Shown here in pieces: positions 25,502 to 35,481 of a DNA stretch of 64,000 nucleotides. Where the stretch lies: the NCBI RefSeq assembly GCF_003075415.1, contig NZ_QDAH01000014.1, positions 1-64,000 on the forward strand. Direction: 5' to 3'. The DNA is from Microvirga sp. KLBC 81. Its GTDB lineage: Bacteria > Pseudomonadota > Alphaproteobacteria > Rhizobiales > Beijerinckiaceae. Within the stretch, counting starts at the first letter, position 1. Each line of letters begins with the position of its first letter. Both the position numbers and the translations under genes were made by a program. The notes under the pieces are model-generated. The model did not search any database. It was not told the origin of the DNA and was given only the letters and a program-made list of their open reading frames with translations.

Positions 25502-26656
25502 ATGCCCCGCACACGCTTTACGAAAGAGTTTCAGGATGAGGCTGTGCGGCTTGCTCTAACGAGCGGCCGCAGCCGACGTGAGATTGCCGCGGATCTCGGC
25601 GTCGGTCTGTCGACCCTGCGCCACTGGATTGATCGCCGCCGCGAGCGCGAAATCGACGACCCGCCCGAGGACCGTCAGGAGGACATGGCGGCCGAACTGA
25701 AGCGGCTGCGGCGCGAGAACGAGATCCTGCGCCAGGTGCGGGACCAGGAGCGGGAGATCCTGAAGAGGGCCACGGCTTTTCGCCACGGAGGGAAGTCGAA
25801 GAAGTTCCAGTTCATCAATGCGGCGAAAGAGGACTTCCCCGTCCAGCGTCTGTGCCAGATTCTGAACGTAAGCCCAAGCGGCTATTTCGCATGGAGTTCT
25901 CGTCCGGCCAGCTGCCGGCAGCGGGAGGATCTGGTGCTGCTGGCCCATATCCGCTCGGCTTTTGCCCGTTCGAACGGCACCTACGGCAGCCCGCGTACGA
26001 CCCGCGAGCTGCAGGACGAGGGGCTGGAGGTTGGTCGGCGCCGCACCGCCCGGCTGATGCGCGAGAACGGTCTCAAGGCCCGGCAGAGGCGCCGCTTCAA
26101 GCGCACCCCCGACTGCCACCATTCTTTCCGGCTTGCTCCCAACGCGATCGAGCAGGACTTCTCGGCTGAGGGCCCGAACCAAAAGTGGGCTGCAAATATC
26201 TCGTACGTGTGGACGAGCGAGGGCTGGCTGTATCTGGCCGTCATCCTCGATCTCTTCGCTCGGCGGGTGGTCGGCTGGGCGGTGAGCGACCGGTTGCACA
26301 AGGAGTTGGCTCTGGAGGCGCTGCGCAAGGCCCTGGCGGTTTGGCGGCCGGACAAGGGGCTGATCCACCATAGTGATCGCGGCAGCCAATATTGCTCAAC
26401 AGCCCACCAGACGGAGCTGAGGAAACATGGCATCCGGACCTCAATGCCCGGGAAAGGGAACTGTTTCGGCAATGCGGTGGTCGAGACATTCTTCAAGAGC
26501 TTGAAATCCGAGCTGGTCTGGCGCACCGTCTTCCAGACAAGGGCCGAGGCCGAGGAGGCGATCGGCCATTACATTGATGGTTTCTACAACCCCGTCCGGC
26601 GTCATTGGACGCTCGATTATGTCAGTCCGGTTCAGTTCGAAAGGCTGGCCAGATAG
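25502..26656 (+). CDS. IS3-family transposase, single fused frame, probably inactive
   Basis: 384 residues. The N-terminal helix-turn-helix and leucine-zipper part (FTKEFQDEAVRLALTSGRSRREIAADLGVG, about residues 1-92) is OrfA-like. Residues about 100-384 are OrfB with the rve integrase core. In most relatives the two are joined by a programmed frameshift; here they are fused at ATAFRHGGKSKKF. The first catalytic Asp (normally ADISYVW) is Asn232, encoded by AAT at 26195-26197. The later HHSDRGSQYCS and VVETFFKSLKSE motifs are intact. One G-to-A change explains the substitution, so transposition activity is doubtful. Confidence 0.88.
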   Translation: MPRTRFTKEFQDEAVRLALTSGRSRREIAADLGVGLSTLRHWIDRRREREIDDPPEDRQEDMAAELKRLRRENEILRQVRDQEREILKRATAFRHGGKSKKFQFINAAKEDFPVQRLCQILNVSPSGYFAWSSRPASCRQREDLVLLAHIRSAFARSNGTYGSPRTTRELQDEGLEVGRRRTARLMRENGLKARQRRRFKRTPDCHHSFRLAPNAIEQDFSAEGPNQKWAANISYVWTSEGWLYLAVILDLFARRVVGWAVSDRLHKELALEALRKALAVWRPDKGLIHHSDRGSQYCSTAHQTELRKHGIRTSMPGKGNCFGNAVVETFFKSLKSELVWRTVFQTRAEAEEAIGHYIDGFYNPVRRHWTLDYVSPVQFERLAR

Positions 26657-26806
26657 CTCTCAACCCGCTCCCCACTAAACCGAAGCAAATCCACTTCGCT
26701 TGAATTCGGAGTACACGCGGTCAATGTGTGCACAGTCCGATCCTTGCAACAGAGCGCCACTAGCGTGCTCATCAGCCCGGAAATCCGCACCATATGGGGC
26801 TGAGGC

Positions 26807-28357
26807 TTATACATCTCGTAGAGTCAGAGGCGCGCCTAGAAGAGCGCGGCGTTTGAGCCACGGGCTCGCGCGATAGCGTGGATCGCCATAGAAGGCATGG
26901 CATGCATCGAGGATGCTGAGAATTCGCCGGGGTCCGAGATCATCTCCGAAACGCAGCGAACCCCGCGGATAACCCAAGCCGATCTCGACGGCGCTGTTAA
27001 TGTCCTCAGGTGTCGCAATGCGCTGCTGCGCGATGTCTGCTCCGATATTCACAATGCACGCAATAATGCGCTGGGCGATGAAGCCGGGACTGTCGTGAAT
27101 GACCGTCACGGGTTGATTGCCGGCTGCGAGCAGCGCGTGAGCGGCGTCTCTTATATCCTGGCGGGTAATGGGCGTTCCCATGAGCGTCCGTCTGCGATCC
27201 AAGCCGAACAGGCAGTCGACCGCCACAGACCGGGTCGGGTCGAGATCCTCAGCCAAAGTGGCAGTCGTTGTATCCTCCCCGAACGGCGTGAGCATGATGA
27301 TGGCATCATCGGACGGCCGCTCGCCGGTCTCAATGTGTGCTCCAGCCGCCTCAATGACACTGCGCAAGACATCGGCTGCATCCTGATGACGGTTGCTGAT
27401 CCAGACCCTGACGCCCGTCAGATCCAATTCCGGAACTGCCGCTTCCGATGGCTTCTGTGCGCGTCCGTTGACATAGGCATAGAAGCCTCGCCCTGTCTTA
27501 CGGCCGAAAAGCCCTGCAGCATGGCGCTGAGCGACGATCGGGACGGGCCGATAGCGAGGCTCCTCGTAGTATTGGTGATAGATCGATTCAATCACTGCAT
27601 GGGAGACATCGAGACCGGTTAGATCCAGAAGCTCAAAGGGACCGAGGCGAAATCCTGCCGCATCCACCATGACCCGGTCCACATCGGCAAAATCCGCGAT
27701 GTCCTCCGATACGATACGAAGAGCTTCCGTCGCAAAGGCCCGGCCAGCATGATTGACGAGAAAGCCAGGCGTGTCGGAGGCACGAACCGGCCGGTGGCCC
27801 AGGCGATGAGCGACGGCCGTGAGTGCATCGAGGACACATTCATCTGTCATGATGCCGCCGATGACCTCGACCAGCTTCATCAGCGGAACCGGGTTAAAAA
27901 AGTGAAAGCCTGCCACACGCTCCGGCTGGCGAGCCTTGGCGGCGATCCCGGTGACCGAAAGCGAGGATGTGTTCGTCGCAAGAATGCAGTCGTCACGGAC
28001 CACTCTCTCGAGCGCGGCGATCACCATCTGCTTGACATCCAGGCGCTCGGCGACGGCTTCGATAACGATATGGCAGGAAGCGAAGGCATCGTAGCCTCTG
28101 TCAGGTCCGGCATTCGTCGCCCGCAGGCGACCAACGGCAGCTTCGGCGTTCTCAGGGGTGAGGCTTCCCTTGGCAGCTTTGCGGCGGATCATGCCGGCGC
28201 AAAAATCGACAGCCTCGGCGACGGCCTCCGGCCGAGCATCAGCCAGGAGGACTGTGATCCCTGCCTCGGCCGCCACTTGAGCGATGCCGCGGCCCATGAT
28301 GCCGGCCCCGACAATTCCAAGAGTAAGATCCGGCCGAGTGGCCTTGAGCGTCATCAT
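26807..28357 (-). CDS. 3-hydroxyacyl-CoA dehydrogenase (PaaH/PaaC type)
   Basis: 516 residues; the start overlaps the upstream enoyl-CoA hydratase stop (TGATG). The NAD fold opens with LGIVGAGIMGRGIAQVA at about residue 12. HFFNPVPLMKLVEVI is the substrate/catalytic segment, and VNHAGRAFATEALRI begins the C-terminal helical domain. A second, degenerate NAD-like region and another C-terminal domain repeat follow (SPGFIAQRIIACIVNI), as in phenylacetate-pathway PaaH. It oxidises a 3-hydroxyacyl-CoA to the 3-oxo form. It is the last gene of the aryl-CoA operon. No thiolase follows in this window. Confidence 0.88.
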   Translation of the reverse strand: MMTLKATRPDLTLGIVGAGIMGRGIAQVAAEAGITVLLADARPEAVAEAVDFCAGMIRRKAAKGSLTPENAEAAVGRLRATNAGPDRGYDAFASCHIVIEAVAERLDVKQMVIAALERVVRDDCILATNTSSLSVTGIAAKARQPERVAGFHFFNPVPLMKLVEVIGGIMTDECVLDALTAVAHRLGHRPVRASDTPGFLVNHAGRAFATEALRIVSEDIADFADVDRVMVDAAGFRLGPFELLDLTGLDVSHAVIESIYHQYYEEPRYRPVPIVAQRHAAGLFGRKTGRGFYAYVNGRAQKPSEAAVPELDLTGVRVWISNRHQDAADVLRSVIEAAGAHIETGERPSDDAIIMLTPFGEDTTTATLAEDLDPTRSVAVDCLFGLDRRRTLMGTPITRQDIRDAAHALLAAGNQPVTVIHDSPGFIAQRIIACIVNIGADIAQQRIATPEDINSAVEIGLGYPRGSLRFGDDLGPRRILSILDACHAFYGDPRYRASPWLKRRALLGAPLTLRDV

Positions 28358-29124
28358 CAAAGACCCGTGAAATTCGGTGATCGTTTCTCGATGAAGGCCT
28401 GCATGCCTTCCTTCTGGTCTGCGGTCGCGAACATAAGCTGGAAGGCATGCCGTTCCATGACGAGGGCCGCTTCCAGGGGAAGATCGCCCCCTTGCAGGAC
28501 CAACTCTTTGATCTTGCGGACCGCGAGCGGCGGCAGAAGGGCGATCGAGCGGGCGAGTGCCAGCGCGCGGTCGAGGACCTCGTCGTCAGGCACGACCTCG
28601 GTGACTAGCCCCATGGCCTCCGCTTCCTGAGCTGAAACCATCTCCCCCGTGAGCAGGATCTTCATCGCCTTGAACTTGCCGACGGCTCTGAGGAGACGCT
28701 GAGTTCCGCCCGCTCCTGGAATAATCCCGACCCTGATCTCAGGCTGCGCGAATTTGGCGCTCGCGCCGGCGATGATCATGTCGGCATGCATGGCAAGCTC
28801 GCACCCGCCTCCCAACGCAAATCCATTCACCGCAGCGATGAGTGGTTTGGGGAAATCCTTGATGGGGCCCCAGTTCCGCTCGCTTGCGCGAAGGATCATG
28901 TCGATCGGCTGAGCGTCCGCCATGGCCTTGATGTCGGCGCCTGCGGCGAAAACCTTCTCCATTCCGGTCACAACGACACAGCGGATGTCGTCATTGCTGG
29001 CAAGTTCCACAAAGGTTCGAGCCAGTTGTTCGCGCACGGCGCTGTTCAACGCGTTCCGAGCCTCTGGCCGATTGATGCGCACGAGAGCGACGCATTCACC
29101 CCCACTCTCCAGCAAAACCTCCAT
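28357..29124 (-). CDS. enoyl-CoA hydratase/isomerase
   Basis: 255 residues from the ATG at 29124, which has GGGAGG 7 bases upstream. Crotonase fold: RINRPEARNALNSAV, the oxyanion-hole AAGADIKAMAD and the catalytic-loop region GGGCELAMHADMIIAG, with Glu-containing PEIRVGIIPGAGGTQRL. Both expected Glu residues appear present, so it should be a true hydratase. It overlaps PaaH at its stop and probably hydrates a 2,3-dehydroacyl-CoA of the pathway. Confidence 0.9.
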   Translation of the reverse strand: MEVLLESGGECVALVRINRPEARNALNSAVREQLARTFVELASNDDIRCVVVTGMEKVFAAGADIKAMADAQPIDMILRASERNWGPIKDFPKPLIAAVNGFALGGGCELAMHADMIIAGASAKFAQPEIRVGIIPGAGGTQRLLRAVGKFKAMKILLTGEMVSAQEAEAMGLVTEVVPDDEVLDRALALARSIALLPPLAVRKIKELVLQGGDLPLEAALVMERHAFQLMFATADQKEGMQAFIEKRSPNFTGL

Positions 29125-29196
29125 GCTTCCCTCCCGACACATCCTATTTAACGTTTCAGCTCTTTGGCCATGGCTGACAGGCCAGAGCAGCGGTGC

Positions 29197-29640
29197 TCAT
29201 TTTCCCGAAGGAACGACAGCCGTCGCCTCGATCTCGACGAGTGCGTTCCTTTCCACCAGCCGCACGACCTGAACCAGAGCCATTGCCGGGTAATGCGTTC
29301 CGAAGACACTCCGGTAGGCACGACCCAGTTCACGCAGGTTGGCCAGGTAATCATCGATGTCGACGACATACCAGGTTAGCCGGACGACATGCCGGGGCTT
29401 GGCCCCGCCTTCCGCCAGGATGGTGCAGATGTTCTCCAGCACTTGGCGCGCCTGCGCGACGAAGCCTTCGGGAAACTCGCCCGCCTCGTTCCAGCCCACG
29501 ATCCCGCCTGTCACGAGAATCCGTCCCTCCGCCATCATGCCGTTCGAATAGCCCTTGGGAGTCGGCCAATTCTTCGGCTGCAGAGCCGCGACGCCCTCAT
29601 CGAGGATCGGCGTGGCTTGAGAGCCTCCAGAGACCGTCAT
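29197..29640 (-). CDS. Rid-family protein lacking the canonical catalytic Arg
   Basis: 147 residues from the ATG at 29640 (GGAG 10 bases upstream). YjgF/Rid fold: SNGMMAEGRILVTGGIVGW, then ICTILAEGGAKPRHVVRLTWYVVD and VRLVERNALVEIEATAVV. In RidA proper an Arg in PARS acts on enamines and imines; here that site reads PAMA (Met120). This places it with the Rid subgroups not expected to have standard imine-deaminase activity. Rid-like genes are known in aminobenzoyl-CoA clusters. It lies between the acyl-CoA dehydrogenase and hydratase genes on the same strand. Confidence 0.85.
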   Translation of the reverse strand: MTVSGGSQATPILDEGVAALQPKNWPTPKGYSNGMMAEGRILVTGGIVGWNEAGEFPEGFVAQARQVLENICTILAEGGAKPRHVVRLTWYVVDIDDYLANLRELGRAYRSVFGTHYPAMALVQVVRLVERNALVEIEATAVVPSGK

Positions 29641-29720
29641 TGGCAGTTCTCCTAGTAGTGTGTTCCAAGGCCTCACGCCCTGTAGCAACCCGCTTGCTGC
29701 TGCCGACGGGTTTTCCCGCT

Positions 29721-30926
29721 TCAGGTCCGTTTGCTCAGCGGGCTCTCGGAACGAGATCCATCGAGCATTTTCAGAAGTTCGCGCGCAATCACGACCTTCT
29801 GCACTTCCGTTGCACCCTCGTAGATGCGCAGCGCACGAATTTCACGGTAGAGTTCCTCGACCTTCACGCCCTTGGTAACTCCGAGGCCGCCGAAGATCTG
29901 AACCGCCTTGTCAATGACATCTTGAGCGGCCTCGGTGGCGTGCATCTTGGCCATCGCAGCCTCTCGCGTCACCCGAGGCGCACCCTGATCCTTCGCCCAC
30001 GCGGCGCGGTAGATAAGGAGTGCCGCGGTGTCGACGTTTGTCGCCATGTCGGCCAAGGCGGCTTGCGTCATCTGGAGTTCTGCCAAGGGAGCTCCGAAGA
30101 GATGCCGGGACGAGGCGTGACGCAACGCCTCATCCAAGGCCCTGCGGGCAAATCCGAGCGATGCGGCGCCGACGGTCGAGCGAAAGACGTCCAGGGTCGC
30201 CATGGCGACCTTGAAACCTTCTCCTGGATTACCGATCCGCTTCGTCAACGGAACTCTACAACCCTCGAAACGCAGGGTTGCGAGCGGATGCGGCGCGATA
30301 ACATCGATACGATTCTCGATGATGAGACCGGGAGTATCGGCATCGACCACATAGGCGGACAATCCCTTCGCGCCAGGAGCCTCTCCGGACCGTGCGAAGA
30401 CGATATAGTAATCCGCGATACCGCCGTTGGAGATCCACGTCTTGAGGCCATCAATTCGCACGTGACCAAGGCCATCCGGAACTGCGGTGGTGCTCATGGC
30501 CGCGACGTCCGATCCGGCCTCCGGCTCGGACAGCGCGAAGGCCGCGATGGCCTCACCGCGGGCCACCTTCGGCAGGTACTGGCGCTTCACGTCCTCGGAA
30601 CCGAAAAGGCTGATCGGGCCGGAGCCGAGGCCCTGCATCGCGAAGGCAAAATCCACAAGCCCATCCTGGTAGGCCAGCGTTTCGCGCGACAGGCAGAGCG
30701 TCCGGACATCGAGGGTCGAATAGAGGCCGCCATGAGCTTCCGGTATGACAGCTCTCAACCATCCATCGTCGCCCAGCTTGCGCACGATGCGGCGGCACGA
30801 TCCATCCACATCGCCATGATCGACAAGGCCATGTGATTCAGTCTCGACCCAGGTCTTCAGCGACTCCGCATACTGGAGGTGACGATCATTGAAGAAAGGC
30901 CATTTCAGAAACGTGGCGTCGATCAT
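29721..30926 (-). CDS. acyl-CoA dehydrogenase
   Basis: 401 residues from the ATG at 30926 (GGGAGACTGAC upstream). Domain order is normal: N-terminal helices, then the flavin-binding [19 protein letters not shown] and [21 protein letters not shown], then the C-terminal bundle with [40 protein letters not shown]. The YEGATEVQ segment holds the Gly/Glu region usual for this family. It follows the hydratase at 30928 with 1 bp between stop and start. It probably introduces the double bond after ring reduction or opening. Confidence 0.92.
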   Translation of the reverse strand: MIDATFLKWPFFNDRHLQYAESLKTWVETESHGLVDHGDVDGSCRRIVRKLGDDGWLRAVIPEAHGGLYSTLDVRTLCLSRETLAYQDGLVDFAFAMQGLGSGPISLFGSEDVKRQYLPKVARGEAIAAFALSEPEAGSDVAAMSTTAVPDGLGHVRIDGLKTWISNGGIADYYIVFARSGEAPGAKGLSAYVVDADTPGLIIENRIDVIAPHPLATLRFEGCRVPLTKRIGNPGEGFKVAMATLDVFRSTVGAASLGFARRALDEALRHASSRHLFGAPLAELQMTQAALADMATNVDTAALLIYRAAWAKDQGAPRVTREAAMAKMHATEAAQDVIDKAVQIFGGLGVTKGVKVEELYREIRALRIYEGATEVQKVVIARELLKMLDGSRSESPLSKRT

Positions 30927-30927
30927 G

Positions 30928-31761
30928 TCAGTCTCCCTGGAAGACCGGCTTTTCTTGCGCCGCAAAGGCCCTGTAGGCGCGGGCGAAGTCCTCCGTCGTC
31001 ATGCATAGAGCCTGAGCGACGGCTTCCGCCTCAATCGCTTCCTCCACAGACATTGCCCATTCCATGGCAAGCATGCGCTTAGTCATCGTATTGGCGTAGG
31101 TTGGTCCCGAGCCGATCTCTCGCGCCAAGGCCTTTGCCTCGCGAAGGAGTTCGGCCTCGTCGACAAGGCGGCTGAAGAATCCCCAGCGCTCGCCCTCCTC
31201 AGCCTTCATGAAGCGGCCCGTGTAAAGAAGCTCCGAGGCTCGACCCTGACCGATGATGCGTGGCAGGATCGCACAGGCGCCCATATCGCAGCCAGCCAGT
31301 CCCACCTTGTTGAACAGGAAAGCCACCTTGGCACTCGGCACCGCGAGCCGGAGATCGGAGGCCATGGCGACGATGGCCCCGGCGCCCGCGCAGATCCCCT
31401 CGACGGCCGCGATGATGGGCTGGGGAGCGGCCCGCATGGCTTTCACCAACTCGCCGGTCATGCGCGTGAAGGCCGTCAGGCCTTTCGTATCCATCTCAAC
31501 CAACGGCCCGATGATCTCGAACACATCGCCGCCGGAGGAAAAGTTGCCGCCTGCACCTGTCACAACGATGGCCTTGACGCTGTCGTCCCTCGTACAGGCA
31601 TGGAAGAAGTCCGTCAGCTCGCGGTAACTCTCGAATGTCAGTGGATTCTTCTTTTCCGGACGGTTGAATGTGACCGTCGCGACTGGACCTTCCACCGAGA
31701 GAAGGAAGTGACGAGGCGTATACTCGGCGAGGGGCAATTTGACTGGATTGGCGAACTTCAT
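30928..31761 (-). CDS. enoyl-CoA hydratase-like ring-modifying enzyme
   Basis: 277 residues; the ATG at 31761 overlaps the MarR stop (TGATG). Crotonase fold with [34 protein letters not shown] and [28 protein letters not shown], followed by [19 protein letters not shown]. Its length and N-terminal extension resemble the hydratases of aminobenzoyl-CoA and other aryl-CoA clusters. It may hydrate or hydrolyse the alicyclic intermediate. The second hydratase at 28357 then acts later (inference). Confidence 0.85.
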   Translation of the reverse strand: MKFANPVKLPLAEYTPRHFLLSVEGPVATVTFNRPEKKNPLTFESYRELTDFFHACTRDDSVKAIVVTGAGGNFSSGGDVFEIIGPLVEMDTKGLTAFTRMTGELVKAMRAAPQPIIAAVEGICAGAGAIVAMASDLRLAVPSAKVAFLFNKVGLAGCDMGACAILPRIIGQGRASELLYTGRFMKAEEGERWGFFSRLVDEAELLREAKALAREIGSGPTYANTMTKRMLAMEWAMSVEEAIEAEAVAQALCMTTEDFARAYRAFAAQEKPVFQGD

Positions 31762-32270
31762 CACTGAGCCACTCCCGTGATGGCGTTTCTGGCGGAGAGT
31801 TTTGTTTTGGCGAGCAGGCGCATCAATTCCTTCCGCTCCCTCTGCGTGAGCCCGCCGAAGATCTCGGCGATCCACGCCTCGTGCTCGGCAGCCATCGCGC
31901 GGAACTCGGACCGGCCGGCTGGCGTCAGGTTGACGATCTGAGCCCTCCGATCGATCTCGGAGACGCGGCGTTCGATGTGCCCGGAGGCGACGAGCCGGTC
32001 GACCAGGCTGGTGAGATTGCCGTTCGACACCATCATCCGCTTCGAGAGGTCCGAGAGCGTCATCCCCTCCGGTGTTTTGTCGAGCTGCGCCATGAGATCG
32101 AAACGGGGAAGGGTCACGTCGAACCGATCGCGCAGACGACGACGAACCTCGCCTTCGATCAGCGTGGAGCATGTCAGCAGCCGGAGCCAGAGCCGAAGTT
32201 CGTCACGGTGATCTTCGGGCATCTCGATGGCCTTCGTCTCGGCATCAAGCGGGATTGTCTGGTTGCTCAT
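31761..32270 (-). CDS. MarR family transcriptional regulator
   Basis: 169 residues from the ATG at 32270. Winged helix: [47 protein letters not shown] followed by [17 protein letters not shown]. It lies inside the operon, overlapping both neighbours. MarR proteins in aryl-CoA clusters usually repress and are released by an aryl-CoA ligand. A candidate operator with AATTATTT/AAATAATT arms lies at 37321-37344 between the ligase and transporter genes. Confidence 0.9.
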   Translation of the reverse strand: MSNQTIPLDAETKAIEMPEDHRDELRLWLRLLTCSTLIEGEVRRRLRDRFDVTLPRFDLMAQLDKTPEGMTLSDLSKRMMVSNGNLTSLVDRLVASGHIERRVSEIDRRAQIVNLTPAGRSEFRAMAAEHEAWIAEIFGGLTQRERKELMRLLAKTKLSARNAITGVAQ

Positions 32271-32271
32271 A

Positions 32272-33039
32272 TCAAATCTCTCCACCTGCCACCGCGATGG
32301 CTTGGCCTGTCACGGAGCGGGCCCCCTCGCCGCATAGCCACAAGACCGCATCGGCGACTTCCGACGGGCTGATCAGTCTTTGCTGAGGATTGTGCTTCAC
32401 GAGTTCGCTCAGGGCCTGTTCGCGCGTTCTGCCCGTCTTCGCCATGATGCGTTCGAGACTCTCCGCCACAAGATCCGTATCGGTGAAGCCGGGACAGACC
32501 GCGTTGACGGTAATGCCCGTCTTCGCCGTCTCCAGCGCGAGCGCTCGCACGAAGCCGATAACCGCGTGTTTCGCCGCACAATAGGCACTCACGTAAGGAT
32601 AACCCTTCAGACCCGCCGTCGAGGCCACTGCGATAACGCGCCCGAACCCCCGCTCGGCCATGGAGCCGAGCACGGCGTGCGTGACGTTGGTCACGCCGAG
32701 CAGATTGACGTCCAGCATCTGCCGGAACACGTCCGGAGTGGACTTCAGGAACGGAGCCGAGGCCGCAGACCCGGCATTGGCGATCATGAGATCCACGGGT
32801 CCATGCCACGAGATGGCAGCCTGAACGGCAGCTTGGACGGCATCCGGATCGGTGACGTCGGCCACGGCGGCGGCATGGGCATCGCCCTCTGATACAACGC
32901 GATCCAGGGCTGCCTGATTCCGGCCGAGGATGGTGACCTTAGCCCCTGCCCCTGCAAGCGTCTTGGCAATGGCTCGGCCGATGCCGCGCCCGCCGCCGGT
33001 GACAATTGCGTGCCGGCCTTGAAGAAGGTTCATATCCAT
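32272..33039 (-). CDS. short-chain dehydrogenase/reductase
   Basis: 255 residues. Rossmann motif VTGGGRGIGRAIAKT near residue 14, NAG motif IANAGSAASAPF near residue 89 and catalytic ASTAGLKGYPYVSAYCAAKHAV (Ser, Tyr, Lys). Cofactor preference is not certain. Start is ATGGATATG with the stop of the upstream flavoprotein only 1 bp away. In 2-aminobenzoyl-CoA clusters an SDR reduces or oxidises the hydroxy group of the alicyclic product; the same is inferred here. Confidence 0.9.
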   Translation of the reverse strand: MDMNLLQGRHAIVTGGGRGIGRAIAKTLAGAGAKVTILGRNQAALDRVVSEGDAHAAAVADVTDPDAVQAAVQAAISWHGPVDLMIANAGSAASAPFLKSTPDVFRQMLDVNLLGVTNVTHAVLGSMAERGFGRVIAVASTAGLKGYPYVSAYCAAKHAVIGFVRALALETAKTGITVNAVCPGFTDTDLVAESLERIMAKTGRTREQALSELVKHNPQQRLISPSEVADAVLWLCGEGARSVTGQAIAVAGGEI

Positions 33040-33040
33040 A

Positions 33041-35395
33041 TCATTCCGCGGCGAGGGACTTCCCGCCGGCCTCCATCTTCAGCTCGGCCCGGGTCTTGGG
33101 CTTGGCCTTCATCTTGAGATCCTCCAAGTCCTGCCGGTCGCGAACGGAGTTGCGGAAGATCTGGTCCTTCCCCATGAGATATTGTGGCGGACAATGGATC
33201 TCCTTCACGCCATACCAGGCCGCGGCCTTCATGGTGAAGAATGGATCGATCAGGTGAGGTCGTCCCAGAGCGACGAGATCCGCACGGCCTGCGGCAAGGA
33301 TCGTGTTGACCTGATCCGCCGTCGTGATGTTGCCGACGCACATGGTGGCGACCTGTGCCTCGTTGCGGACCTGGTCGGAAAACGGCGTCTGAAACATGCG
33401 CCCGTAGATAGGCCTGGCGTCCCGCACCGTCTGACCTGTCGAGACGTCGACGAGGTCGACGCCGTGCCGGGCGAAAGCGCGCGCGACCTCAACGGCGTCC
33501 TCGCCGGTGACACCACCCTCGGCCCAGTCAGTCGCGGAGATCCGCACCGACATCGGCTTGTGCGCGGGCCAGACCTCCCGCATGGCGTCAAACACCTCAA
33601 GCGGGAAACGCAGCCGGTTTTCCAGCGAGCCGCCATACTCGTCTGTGCGGCGGTTGGTGAGCGGCGAGATGAAGCTCGCCAAGAGGTAGCCGTGAGCGCA
33701 GTGCAGTTCGAGCATGTCGAACCCGGCACACTCGCCGCGCTCGGCAGCTTCGACGAACTGGCTCCTGATGATGTCCATATCGGCGAGGGTTGTCTCGCGC
33801 GGAACCTTGCTGTCAGGGAAGTAGGGAATCGGGGAGGCCGAGCAGATATCCCAGCCGCCTTCCTCAAGCGGCCGGTCCATTCCCTCCCACATGAGCTTCG
33901 TCGCGCCCTTGCGACCGGAATGTCCCAGCTGCAGGCAGAACTTCGCCGCGGAATTGGCGTGAACGAATTCGACGATCCGCTTCCAGGCTGCCTCCTGTTC
34001 ATCGTTCCAGAGTCCTGTGCAGCCACGCGTGATGCGGGCCTCCGGCGAGACGCAGGTCATCTCGGTGAAGATCAGCCCCGCGCCGCCGACGGCGCGGGAT
34101 CCGTAATGGACGAAGTGCCAGTCTCCGGGAACGCCGTCCTTTGCCGAATACATATCCATCGGAGACACGACGACCCTGTTGGGAACCACCATCTCCCGCA
34201 GACGGAAAGGCTGGAACATCGGCACGCTCGGGTTATCGATGGAGACGTCGAATCCCTTCCCACGCACCTGGCTCGCGAACGTGCGGTCGACGGCCGCCAC
34301 GAAATCCGGAGCGCGCAGACGCAGGTTGTCGTAAGTGATGGCCTTGGCGCGGGTCATCACGCCGAAGGCGAATTGCACGGGGTCGAAATCCCAGAAGCGC
34401 GCGACGTGCTCGAACCAGACGAGGGAGACGTCGGCGGCATGCTGGGTCTTCTCCACCTCCTCGCGCCGTCCGGTCTCGTAAAGGGACAATGCTCCTTCGA
34501 CGGTGGCATCGCGCCGGAACGCCTCGTAGAGGGCGATGGCATCCTCCATGGCGAGTTTCGTGCCTGACCCGATAGAAAAATGCGCCGAGGCCTTGGCATC
34601 GCCCAGCAGCACCTTGTTGCCCATGACCCAGCGCTGGTTCCGGATCATCGGGAAATTACGCCAGATCGAGCGGTTGGTGAGAATGCGATGCCCACCGAGG
34701 AACCAGCCGAAGATCTTTCCCATGAGCGCCGCCGACTCGGCTTCGCTCATATCCTTCAGACCTGCCCGTTCGAAAGTCTCCGGATCGGTCTCGAAAACCC
34801 AGGTGGAACGATTCGCTTCGTATTGATAGGCATGAGCGATGAATGGCCCCCATTCTGTCTCTTGGAAGATAAAGGTGAATGCGTCGAGCGGCCTGGTTGA
34901 TCCCATCCAGGCAAACTTGTTGGGCCGCAGATCAATCTCCGGCTGGAAGTGTCCCGCATAACGGTCCCGGAAGCGACTATTGATGCCGTCCGCCACAACG
35001 ACGAGATCCGCGTCGTCGAACAGGCTCTCGTCGTCCACGTCGACCGCGTAGCGAAGCCTTACTCCGAGTTCCGCCGCGCGATCCTGCAGGATGAGGAGCA
35101 ATGTCCGGCGTGAGCAGCCGCAGAATCCGTTGCCGCCGATCCGGTGCTCGGTTCCCTTGAAATGGATCGCGATATCGTCCCAATAGGCGAATTCCCGCGT
35201 GATCCTCTGGTAGCTCGGAAGATCGTATTTCTCGAAATTGTCCAGCGTCGCATCGGAAAACACGACACCGAAGCCGAATGTCTCGTCGGCACGGTTGCGC
35301 TCATAGACCGTGATATCCGCCTCCGGCTGGAGCTTCTTCAGCAGGATGGAGAAGTAGAGGCCCGCAGGGCCGCCGCCGATGATCGCCGTTTTCAT
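33041..35395 (-). CDS. two-domain flavoprotein: aryl-CoA monooxygenase fused to OYE-type reductase
   Basis: 784 residues from the ATG at 35395. Residues 1 to about 385 form a single-component FAD monooxygenase with [11 protein letters not shown] (5-15) and [27 protein letters not shown]. Residues about 398-765 form an Old Yellow Enzyme/NADH:flavin oxidoreductase barrel ([50 protein letters not shown]). This fusion is either salicylyl-CoA 5-hydroxylase or 2-aminobenzoyl-CoA monooxygenase/reductase. The neighbouring ligase, Rid and beta-oxidation genes favour the latter, which hydroxylates and then reduces the aromatic ring. It is the second gene after the ligase. Confidence 0.85.
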   Translation of the reverse strand: MKTAIIGGGPAGLYFSILLKKLQPEADITVYERNRADETFGFGVVFSDATLDNFEKYDLPSYQRITREFAYWDDIAIHFKGTEHRIGGNGFCGCSRRTLLLILQDRAAELGVRLRYAVDVDDESLFDDADLVVVADGINSRFRDRYAGHFQPEIDLRPNKFAWMGSTRPLDAFTFIFQETEWGPFIAHAYQYEANRSTWVFETDPETFERAGLKDMSEAESAALMGKIFGWFLGGHRILTNRSIWRNFPMIRNQRWVMGNKVLLGDAKASAHFSIGSGTKLAMEDAIALYEAFRRDATVEGALSLYETGRREEVEKTQHAADVSLVWFEHVARFWDFDPVQFAFGVMTRAKAITYDNLRLRAPDFVAAVDRTFASQVRGKGFDVSIDNPSVPMFQPFRLREMVVPNRVVVSPMDMYSAKDGVPGDWHFVHYGSRAVGGAGLIFTEMTCVSPEARITRGCTGLWNDEQEAAWKRIVEFVHANSAAKFCLQLGHSGRKGATKLMWEGMDRPLEEGGWDICSASPIPYFPDSKVPRETTLADMDIIRSQFVEAAERGECAGFDMLELHCAHGYLLASFISPLTNRRTDEYGGSLENRLRFPLEVFDAMREVWPAHKPMSVRISATDWAEGGVTGEDAVEVARAFARHGVDLVDVSTGQTVRDARPIYGRMFQTPFSDQVRNEAQVATMCVGNITTADQVNTILAAGRADLVALGRPHLIDPFFTMKAAAWYGVKEIHCPPQYLMGKDQIFRNSVRDRQDLEDLKMKAKPKTRAELKMEAGGKSLAAE

Positions 35396-35419
35396 GAAAG
35401 CCGAACCCACCCAGTCATT

Positions 35420-35439
35420 TTGCTTCAAGATCAAAGCAA
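35420..35439. promoter_or_regulatory. small inverted repeat upstream of the flavoprotein gene
   Basis: TTGCTT (35420-35425) and AAGCAA (35434-35439) form an inverted repeat with an 8-bp spacer, 25 bp ahead of the flavoprotein start. It could be a regulator site, but it does not resemble the palindrome at 37321. Confidence 0.35.
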
Positions 35440-35481
35440 TTTCCGATCAACCATTGTGACGCCTGCTCAACGCAATGAGCC

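Noticed and set aside
33041..35395. Salicylyl-CoA 5-hydroxylase as the function of the two-domain flavoprotein
   Set aside because: Not excluded by sequence alone, but the surrounding Rid, acyl-CoA dehydrogenase and hydratase genes fit ring reduction of aminobenzoyl-CoA, not gentisyl-CoA formation.
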